Shown here: piece by piece, positions 1 to 5,257 of the stretch
How positions within the stretch are numbered: the first letter of the stretch is position 1
How the letters are laid out: every line of letters starts with the position of its first letter
Source: CAZADH01 sp964483805
GTDB lineage: Bacteria > Muiribacteriota > Ozemobacteria > Ozemobacterales > Ozemobacteraceae
Assembly (NCBI GenBank): GCA_964483805.1
Contig: CAZADH010000334.1
Location: 1 to 6,227, forward strand
DNA length: 6,227 nt
Direction: 5' to 3'
Program-made: the position numbers and the translations under genes
The notes under the pieces: generated by a model
What the model was told of the DNA's origin: nothing
The model's database searches: none
Seen by the model: only the letters and a program-made list of their open reading frames with translations

Positions 1-77
1 GTCTCGGCGCGCGCCACGGCGGCCGTCAACAGAACAAACACGAACAAACCGAGAACCACGGGCAGAATACGACGCAT
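1..77 (-). CDS. Start of a secreted or periplasmic protein (partial, function unknown)
   Basis: Reading the minus strand from 77 gives an ATG followed by 24 open codons to the window edge: MRRILPVVLG, then a run of hydrophobic residues ending AVARAE. This is a textbook Sec signal peptide: two arginines after Met, a hydrophobic core of about 14 residues, and an A-R-A cleavage site near residue 24. A perfect Shine-Dalgarno AAGGAG (85-90 on the minus strand) lies 7 nt before the ATG, which fixes the start. Almost all of the mature protein is outside the window, so its function cannot be called. It is transcribed divergently from the large ATPase-kinase gene and may share the 374-bp regulatory region with it. 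Confidence is high that this is a real gene start and nil for its function. Confidence 0.75.
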   Translation of the reverse strand, partial: MRRILPVVLGLFVFVLLTAAVARAE

Positions 78-84
78 GTTGACT

Positions 85-90
85 CTCCTT
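85..90 (-). promoter_or_regulatory. Strong ribosome binding site of the minus-strand secreted-protein gene
   Basis: CTCCTT on the plus strand reads AAGGAG on the minus strand, 7 nt before the ATG at 77-75. It is the strongest Shine-Dalgarno in the window and is the main reason to accept this truncated gene. Confidence 0.75.
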
Positions 91-104
91 ACCCACCATT
101 CCTG

Positions 105-121
105 GCACGGTGAACCCGTGC
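105..121. promoter_or_regulatory. Inverted repeat GCACGG-N5-CCGTGC, possible operator
   Basis: Perfect 6-bp arms separated by TGAAC, 15 nt upstream of the minus-strand Shine-Dalgarno. A dyad of this size at this place could be an operator for the minus-strand gene. No known regulator's box is recognised, and 6-bp arms arise by chance in GC-rich DNA. Confidence 0.2.
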
Positions 122-152
122 ACCTATGTTCAACCGCTACCAGCTTAGCGCA

Positions 153-163
153 ACGGGTCCCGT
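153..163. promoter_or_regulatory. Palindrome ACGGG-T-CCCGT, possible operator half
   Basis: A perfect 11-nt palindrome 32 nt from the preceding dyad, sharing its ACGG/CCGT core. Two related dyads in one divergent promoter region could be paired operator sites. The short length makes chance a serious alternative. Confidence 0.15.
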
Positions 164-451
164 GGTTCAAGGTGCAGGCGCATTCCCGTATTGATGCCGA
201 TTTGCGCGTCGTCGGACACACGTTTTATGTACGCGCACGGCGCGCGCTGGGGAGGCAGCGCGGGGGCACCAGGGGGCGTCGGGCCCAGCCCAGGCCGGGT
301 TCGCCTGCCGCCACGGAACGACGCCGGTGGTCGCTGTCGTCGGCGAACCAGTTTGCCCCTGGTTGCAGGGCAGGCTATCATTGAGCCACCCGCTGGCCTC
401 GATCGTCGCCCGGGAATTCTCATGTGAACAGAAGCAGGTGTCTTCGCCCAC

Positions 452-3400
452 ATGAACCAACGTACCGTCGTCATGCCCGTGAACGGCATGTCGTGCGTCA
501 ACTGCGCCGCCGGTGTCGAGCGTGGGGTGCGGGGCATGGCCGGAGTGACGGCCGCCACCGTCGATTTCGCGAGCGAACGCCTGACGGTGTCGTTCGTTCC
601 CGATGCAACCGACGAGCGGGCGATCATTGCCCTCGTCCGCAAAATGGGATACACCGTCCCGATCCCGCGCCTCGATCTGCCAGTGACCGGACTGGCCGAC
701 GCTTCTGACGCGGTTCGCGTCGAGCAGGCGCTCGCCGTGGTTGACGGCGTGCTGCAGGCGACGGTCAACTTCGCCAGCGAACGGATCATGGTCGAGTTCA
801 TTCCGGGAATGACCGGCGTCGCTGAGTTGACGGCGGTGATCCGTCGGGCCGGGTGCACGCTGATCGCCGGCGAGGCCGACGGGCAGGGGTGCGACGTCGA
901 AACGGCACATCGTGAGGCCGAGTCGTCACGCCAGCGTCGTCAGGTGGCCATTGGGCTGTTCTTCACCGTGCCGCTGGTGGTTTTCAGCATGGCGCGCGAT
1001 TTTCTGCCGATCGGGTTCGCGCACGACCAGTGGGTCATGCTCGCGGCGGCCACGGTTGTGCAGTTCGTCGTCGGCTGGCAATACTATGTAGGCGCCTACT
1101 ACAGCCTGCGGGCCGGGGCCGCCAACATGGACGTGCTCATCGCCCTGGGCTCGTCGGTCGCGTATTTCTCGAGTATGGCTGTTACTGCCGGTCTGGTGAA
1201 GAGTGAGAATGTGTATTACGAAACCGCGGCCGCGATCATCACCCTGGTGCGGCTCGGCAAGTATCTCGAGGCCGATGCCAAAGGGCGCACTTCGGCGGCG
1301 CTGAAAGCGCTGTTGGGGATGCGGGCGAAAACCGCGACCGTCGCCCGTGCCGACGGTGAACGCGAGATTCCGGTCGACGATGTGGTCGTGGGTGATTGCG
1401 TGCTGGTCAGGCCGGGTGAGAAGGTGCCGGTCGACGGCATCATCAAAGACGGGCGTTCGACGCTCGACGAATCGATGATCACCGGCGAATCGATGCCGGT
1501 CACCCGGGGGCCCGGGGATGAAGTGATCGGCGGTACCCTCAACCGCGAAGGCTTCCTGCGGTTCGAGGCCACCAAGGTCGGCCGTCACTCGACCCTGGCG
1601 CAGATCGTGCGCCTGGTGCAGGAGGCGCAGGCCAGCAAAGCGCCGATTCAGCAACTCACCGACCAGATCTCCCGGTGGTTCGTGCCGATGGTCGTGCTCA
1701 CGGCATTGGTGACGTTCGTCGGCTGGACGTTCGTGGCGCGGGCCGACTGGATGACGGCGATGATCAATGCCGTCGCCGTCCTGGTCATCGCCTGCCCCTG
1801 CGCGCTGGGTCTCGCGACGCCGACTGCGATCATCGTCGGCACGGCACGTGGGGCCGAGAGCGGCATCCTCGTGCGCGACAGCGAAACCCTGGAACGGGCA
1901 GGTCACGCGAATATCGTCGTCCTCGACAAAACCGGGACGATCACCCGGGGCGAGCCCGCGGTCACCGAGGTGGTTTCGATCCGGGGCGTGAGTATTGACG
2001 AAGTATTGCATCTGGCCGCGACGGCCGAAGCCGGGTCCGAGCACCCGCTCGGGCGGGCCATCGTCAGATATGCCGAGGGCCGCGGCGTCGACCGCGCGAC
2101 CCCGGATCGCTTTCAAGCGGTCACCGGCCTGGGCGTACGCGCGACGGTGCAGGGACGGTCGCTGGTCATCGGCAGTCCGCGCCTGATGCGCAACGAGGGT
2201 ATCGATGTCGGCCCGGTCGCCACCGAGATCACCCGTTTCGAGGGTGCGGGCAAGACCGCCGTCGTCGTGGCGGCCTCTCCCGCGGCGGTATCCACCGTGG
2301 CGGTATCCACCGCGGCGGTATCCACCGTGGCCCAGGCCGGCACGGCTGCGGTTGCCGGCGTTCTCGGCGTCATCGCCATCGCCGACACCGTTAAACCCGA
2401 ATCGCGCCTGGCCATCGAGGAGCTTCGCCAGCTCGGCCTCGAGGTGGTGATGCTCACCGGTGACAACCGGCGTACCGCCGAGGCGATCGCGGCGGAGGTC
2501 GGCATCGATCGGGTGCTTGCCGAGGTCATGCCCGGCGAGAAGGCCGAGGCGGTCAAGCGCCTGCAGGAGTCGGGGCCCGGCGGCCACCTGCAGCGGCAGG
2601 CGGTGGCGATGGTCGGTGACGGCACCAACGACGCCCCCGCTCTGGCGCAGGCGGATGTCGGCATCGCCATCGGCACCGGTACCGATGTGGCGATGGCTGC
2701 GGCCGGAATCACCCTCATCAGCGGCGATCTGCGCGGCGTTGCCCGGGCCATCGTGCTGTCGCGTGCCACGCTGCAGACGATCGTGCAGAATCTCATCTGG
2801 GCGCTCTTCTACAACGTGGCGTTGATCCCGATTGCCGCGCTCGGCCTGCTCGTGCCGATGGTGGCTGCCGGCGCCATGTCGTTCAGTTCGTTGTTCGTCG
2901 TCACCCACAGCTTGCGTCTGCGCTCGGCCAGCCTCGCCGTCTTCGAGAAGCCTTTGCCATTGTGGCGGCAGGCCCTGGCGCTGACGCCACGGCTGATTGC
3001 TCCTGTATTGACATTGGCGTTGCTGATCGGTGGGCCGTTGCTGTTCATGAAAGGCGGCATGGCAATCCAGGGTGCCAACAACGGCAACATGTCGCCGACC
3101 CTGATGATGGTGATGGCGATCGCCAATGCGTCGATCGCGGTCTCGTACGCCTCGATCCCGATCTTCCTCATTGTTCTGACCCTGCGTCGCCGCGATATTC
3201 CGTTCACCTGGGTCATCGTCCTGTTCGGAATGTTCATCCTTGCATGTGGGGCAACGCATATCATGCACGTGGTTGGCCTGTGGTGGGAGGTCAACTGGTA
3301 TCAGGCGATGTTCGACACCCTCTGTGCGGTGGTTTCGCTCGCCACCGCCGTGGTGCTGTGGCCATCGCTGCCGTGGTTTCTCGCCATCCCCAGCCCCGAG

Positions 3401-5119
3401 CAGTTGCGCGTGGTCAACCGCGACCTGCAACGCGAAAAGGAAAAACTCGAGAAGGCGCAAGGCGACCTGCGACGGGCCTACGCCGAGGTCGAGAAGATCG
3501 TCGAGGAGCGCACCCGTGACCTGGCCGTCGCCAATACCGAACTGCGCGCCGAGATCGAGGAACGCACGCGCATCGAAGACGAATTGCGCCATCGCACCGA
3601 CGAACTCGACCGCATCTTCAGTCTGTCCCTTGACCTACTTTGTATTTCTGATTTCGATGGTCGATTTGTCCGATTGAACCCGGCGTGGGAGAAGATCCTT
3701 GGGTATTCGCTGGATGAGTTGGCCAAGCAGCCGTATATGTCGTTCGTGCATCCCGACGATCAGGCGGCGACCGAGCACGCCATGGCGCAATTGGCAGCAG
3801 GGCAGCCGCTGATCGACTTTGTTAACCGCTACCGCTGCAAGGATGGCACCTATCGCTGGATCGAGTGGCGGTCGCAACCGTACGAGAAGAACCTGATCTA
3901 TGCGGCGGCGCGCGATATCACCCAACGCAAGCACGACGAAGAAGCGCTGCGGCAGAGCGAGACGCAACTGCGCCAGGCGCAGAAAATGGAAGCCATCGGC
4001 CAGTTGGCCGGTGGTGTGGCGCACGACTTCAACAACCAACTGGGCGGTATTCTCGGCTTTGCCGAGTTGCTGCTCCAGCGCATTGCCGACCCCGAGATCG
4101 CCCAGCATGCGCGGCGCATCAAAGAGATTACCATGCGCGCGGCGACGTTGACCCGGCAGTTGTTGGCGTTCGCGCGCAAGGGCAAATATCTGACCGTGCC
4201 GGTTGATATGCACGTTGTCATTACGAACGTCGTGGCACTGCTGCAACGCAGCATCGACAAACGCATTGTCATCGCCGAAAATTTCGCTGCCGATCCGCCG
4301 ATCACCCTTGGTGACCAGAGCCAACTCGAGAACGCTCTGCTCAACCTGGGGCTCAACGCCCGCGACGCCATGCCAGAGGGCGGAACCCTGACCTTTGCGA
4401 CGGCCGTGGTCGCTCTCGAAGAGCGCGCGTTGCGACTCGAAGTCGAGGCCGGGCGCTATCTCGAGATCAGCGTCACCGATACCGGCACCGGCATGAGCCG
4501 CGAGTGCCAGCAACATCTGTTCGAACCGTTCTTCACCACGAAAGATCTGGGCAAAGGTACGGGGCTCGGTCTGGCGTCGGTCTACGGCACCGTGAAGAAC
4601 CATCGCGGTGGCATCGTGGTCTACAGTGAACTGGGGCGCGGTTCCACCTTTCGCATCTACCTGCCGCTGCATCAGACGGCGACGGTGGCAACCGACCTGG
4701 TCGCGCCGTCGGTCGAACCCGCTCGAGGCGCCGCAACGATTCTGCTGGCCGATGACGAGGAAGCGCTGCGCGAGGTGACGCGGGAAATGCTCGAAGCGCT
4801 GGGCTACTCGGTGATTCCCTGCGCTGACGGCCTGGAGGCCGTCGAGACATACCGGTCGTCCTGGCGCGAGATCGACCTGGTGATTCTCGACATGGTCATG
4901 CCTCGCTGCAGTGGCCAAGAGGCGTATCAACGCTTGCGCGAGATCAATCCCGCCGTACGGGTGTTGCTCTCATCGGGATACAGCATCAACGGCGAGGCCC
5001 AGGCGATTCTCGATCAAGGCGTGCTCGGGTTTATCCAGAAACCGTGCGAGATTGCCGGGTTGGCGCGCGCGGTGCAAAACGTGCTCGAACGTCCCCTGGG
5101 GCCCGCTTCACGGTCGTAG
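452..5119 (+). CDS. CopA-like Cu(I) P1B-ATPase fused to an ethylene-receptor-like hybrid histidine kinase
   Basis: A 1555-aa inner-membrane fusion. Residues 1-~832 are a Cu(I)-exporting P-type ATPase. HMA1 has metal-binding C15-x-x-C18 (GMSCVNC); HMA2 (about 74-138) lacks cysteines. Eight helices follow, with TGES actuator (344-347), CPC in TM6 (448-450), phosphorylated D492 in DKTGT, H531-P532, TGD (669-671), GDGTND (722-727), Y787/N788 in TM7 and M809/S813 in TM8. CPC, YN and MxxSS are the Cu(I) transport signature. An added helix (~848-866) leads to an ethylene-binding-type domain (~884-976; C932, H936). Next are a coiled coil (~985-1052), PAS (~1053-1158, with WEKILGYS and RYRCKDGTYRWIEW), HisKA with H1191 (GGVAHDFNN), HATPase_c (N-box N1298/N1302/D1305, DTGTGM 1343-1348, GKGTGLGLA 1367-1375) and a receiver (D1434, D1435, acceptor D1480, S1507, K1530). 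Every catalytic residue I checked is present. An in-frame TGA at 425 and no other start codon before 452 bound the start; its Shine-Dalgarno is weak (AGG at 436-438). CopA proteins usually end near residue 800-850, so the sensor half is an addition. Ordinary annotation would probably call this copper ATPase or hybrid kinase and miss the fusion. Loading or sensing of Cu(I) by the receptor half is inference. Confidence 0.93.
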   Translation: MNQRTVVMPVNGMSCVNCAAGVERGVRGMAGVTAATVDFASERLTVSFVPDATDERAIIALVRKMGYTVPIPRLDLPVTGLADASDAVRVEQALAVVDGVLQATVNFASERIMVEFIPGMTGVAELTAVIRRAGCTLIAGEADGQGCDVETAHREAESSRQRRQVAIGLFFTVPLVVFSMARDFLPIGFAHDQWVMLAAATVVQFVVGWQYYVGAYYSLRAGAANMDVLIALGSSVAYFSSMAVTAGLVKSENVYYETAAAIITLVRLGKYLEADAKGRTSAALKALLGMRAKTATVARADGEREIPVDDVVVGDCVLVRPGEKVPVDGIIKDGRSTLDESMITGESMPVTRGPGDEVIGGTLNREGFLRFEATKVGRHSTLAQIVRLVQEAQASKAPIQQLTDQISRWFVPMVVLTALVTFVGWTFVARADWMTAMINAVAVLVIACPCALGLATPTAIIVGTARGAESGILVRDSETLERAGHANIVVLDKTGTITRGEPAVTEVVSIRGVSIDEVLHLAATAEAGSEHPLGRAIVRYAEGRGVDRATPDRFQAVTGLGVRATVQGRSLVIGSPRLMRNEGIDVGPVATEITRFEGAGKTAVVVAASPAAVSTVAVSTAAVSTVAQAGTAAVAGVLGVIAIADTVKPESRLAIEELRQLGLEVVMLTGDNRRTAEAIAAEVGIDRVLAEVMPGEKAEAVKRLQESGPGGHLQRQAVAMVGDGTNDAPALAQADVGIAIGTGTDVAMAAAGITLISGDLRGVARAIVLSRATLQTIVQNLIWALFYNVALIPIAALGLLVPMVAAGAMSFSSLFVVTHSLRLRSASLAVFEKPLPLWRQALALTPRLIAPVLTLALLIGGPLLFMKGGMAIQGANNGNMSPTLMMVMAIANASIAVSYASIPIFLIVLTLRRRDIPFTWVIVLFGMFILACGATHIMHVVGLWWEVNWYQAMFDTLCAVVSLATAVVLWPSLPWFLAIPSPEQLRVVNRDLQREKEKLEKAQGDLRRAYAEVEKIVEERTRDLAVANTELRAEIEERTRIEDELRHRTDELDRIFSLSLDLLCISDFDGRFVRLNPAWEKILGYSLDELAKQPYMSFVHPDDQAATEHAMAQLAAGQPLIDFVNRYRCKDGTYRWIEWRSQPYEKNLIYAAARDITQRKHDEEALRQSETQLRQAQKMEAIGQLAGGVAHDFNNQLGGILGFAELLLQRIADPEIAQHARRIKEITMRAATLTRQLLAFARKGKYLTVPVDMHVVITNVVALLQRSIDKRIVIAENFAADPPITLGDQSQLENALLNLGLNARDAMPEGGTLTFATAVVALEERALRLEVEAGRYLEISVTDTGTGMSRECQQHLFEPFFTTKDLGKGTGLGLASVYGTVKNHRGGIVVYSELGRGSTFRIYLPLHQTATVATDLVAPSVEPARGAATILLADDEEALREVTREMLEALGYSVIPCADGLEAVETYRSSWREIDLVILDMVMPRCSGQEAYQRLREINPAVRVLLSSGYSINGEAQAILDQGVLGFIQKPCEIAGLARAVQNVLERPLGPASRS
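2285..2329 (+). repeat. Three tandem copies of a 15-bp unit inside the ATPase coding sequence
   Basis: GCGGTATCCACCGTG occurs at 2285-2299, with one change (CGCG end) at 2300-2314, and again at 2315-2329. The unit is five codons and in frame, giving AVSTV-AVSTA-AVSTV at residues 612-626. It lies between the nucleotide-binding domain and the return strand of the P-domain, where ordinary CopA proteins have a short turn (about VAVDGRLAG). The near identity suggests recent slippage or duplication. The phase-keeping unit length means copy-number change would not break the gene. Confidence 0.9.
2993..3049 (+). other. Extra transmembrane helix joining ATPase to sensor
   Basis: Residues ~848-866 (LIAPVLTLALLIGGPLLFM) form a single hydrophobic helix between the end of the ATPase (SLRLR at 820-824, usual CopA terminus) and the sensor domain. 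The ATPase has eight helices and ends in the cytoplasm. The ETR1-type domain begins outside the cytoplasm. One additional helix is exactly what is needed to join the two with the kinase on the cytoplasmic side. Residues 867-883 would be a short periplasmic loop rich in Gly, Asn and Met. The helix itself resembles no family I recognise. Confidence 0.7.
3101..3379 (+). other. Ethylene-binding-type (ETR1-like) three-helix membrane domain inside the fusion protein
   Basis: Residues ~884-976 match the N-terminal domain of ETR1 and its bacterial homologues. Helix 1 carries IAVSYASIP, like ETR1 IAIAYFSIP. Helix 2 carries FGMFILACGATH, like ETR1 FGAFIVLCGATH. Helix 3 carries AVVSLATAVVL, like AVVSCATALML. 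In ETR1, C65 and H69 bind Cu(I), which holds ethylene; they correspond to C932 and H936. ETR1 Y32, I35, P36 and I62 correspond to Y899, I902, P903 and I929, all conserved. ETR1 D25 and K91 correspond to N892 and D955, so this polar pair is changed. Three arginines (912-914) between helices 1 and 2 fit a cytoplasmic loop. The comparison is from memory of the ETR1 sequence, not a computed alignment, but the spacing between motifs agrees. The ligand could be ethylene, copper or something else. Confidence 0.85.
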
Positions 5120-5165
5120 GCCTCGGTCGCAAGGTGGTTCTAATTGAAAACGAAACGGTGTCGTC

Positions 5166-5188
5166 TTGACTTGCCGTCGCGGAGTCAA
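5166..5188. promoter_or_regulatory. Dyad TTGACT-N11-AGTCAA overlapping the promoter, possible operator
   Basis: A perfect 6-bp inverted repeat whose left arm is the -35 hexamer and whose right arm abuts the -10 hexamer. A protein bound here would cover the spacer, so it may be a repressor or MerR-like activator site. The 17-nt spacer is shorter than the usual 19-20 nt of MerR-type promoters. No known operator is recognised. Confidence 0.3.
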
Positions 5189-5194
5189 TACCAT
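5166..5194 (+). promoter_or_regulatory. Likely sigma70-type promoter for the outer-membrane efflux gene
   Basis: TTGACT (5166-5171) matches the -35 consensus at five of six positions. It is followed after 17 nt by TACCAT (5189-5194), four of six to the -10 consensus. It is placed 63 nt before the ATG. This is the best promoter-like sequence seen in the window and suggests the efflux gene can be transcribed independently of the fusion gene. Confidence 0.45.
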
Positions 5195-5240
5195 TGCGCC
5201 AACCAAAGCGGCGCTTCGGCAGACCTCACTGCGAATGAAC

Positions 5241-5246
5241 AAGGGG
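5241..5246 (+). promoter_or_regulatory. Ribosome binding site of the efflux gene
   Basis: AAGGGG lies 11 nt before the ATG at 5258. The spacing is long but this is the only purine-rich site there. The ATG at 5235 is out of frame and stops after eight codons, so it does not compete as the gene start. Confidence 0.4.
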
Positions 5247-5257
5247 CACGACACTCC

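Larger units (their letters stand above)
78..451. other. Divergent intergenic region, 374 bp, without a gene
   Basis: This stretch separates the two divergent genes. No open frame in it has a Shine-Dalgarno, recognisable protein or codon pattern, and none is called. It holds a GCACGG-N5-CCGTGC dyad (105-121), an ACGGG-T-CCCGT palindrome (153-163) and a CCCTG-GTTG-CAGGG stem-loop (357-370) without a T-run, so the last is not a terminator. A weak promoter-like pair for the plus strand is TTGCGC (202-207) with TTATGT (225-230), spaced 17 nt. I see no CueR/MerR-type copper box of the ACCTTGCC...GGCAAGGT kind. The leader of the large gene could therefore be over 200 nt long, but this is a guess. 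Confidence 0.5.
5120..5257 (+). other. Intergenic gap between fusion gene and outer-membrane efflux gene
   Basis: 138 bp. There is no stem followed by a T-run after the TAG at 5117-5119, so no intrinsic terminator is visible and readthrough into the efflux gene is possible. The gap carries a promoter-like sequence with a dyad (5166-5194) and a small GCGCC-N9-GGCGC inverted repeat (5196-5214) that would sit in the leader. Confidence 0.5.

Noticed and set aside
76..427. Small plus-strand open frames in the divergent region (76-384 and 191-427)
   Set aside because: No Shine-Dalgarno, basic low-complexity products and no coding pattern. The first also overlaps the strong minus-strand gene start.
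78..451. CueR/MerR copper-responsive box or riboswitch upstream of the ATPase
   Set aside because: No ACCTTGCC-type inverted repeat with 19-20 nt promoter spacing, and no recognisable riboswitch core.
145..910. Overlapping minus-strand open frames crossing the start of the large gene
   Set aside because: They conflict with the well-supported HMA coding sequence and have low-complexity products without a domain.
2948..3100. Possible frameshift or misjoining of two separate genes at the ATPase/sensor junction
   Set aside because: The frame is continuous through the junction with no change in composition, no internal start with a Shine-Dalgarno was noticed there, and the added helix gives correct topology. 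Only sequencing reads could exclude misassembly fully.
926..3592. Long open frame on the minus strand (888 codons)
   Set aside because: It lies entirely opposite the ATPase-sensor gene. Its product is full of Arg, His, Asp and Gly with no domain, which is typical of an antisense shadow in GC-rich DNA with strong third-position bias.
3407..3610. GAF domain as in plant ETR1 between membrane domain and kinase
   Set aside because: The segment is a charged heptad-rich coiled coil followed directly by a PAS; no room or motif for a GAF domain.
3635..4930. Minus-strand open frame opposite the kinase part (431 codons)
   Set aside because: Same antisense effect; no recognisable protein and no Shine-Dalgarno.
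5120..5165. Intrinsic terminator after the fusion gene
   Set aside because: No GC-rich stem followed by a T-run is present; the A-rich stretch near 5145-5155 is not preceded by a stem.
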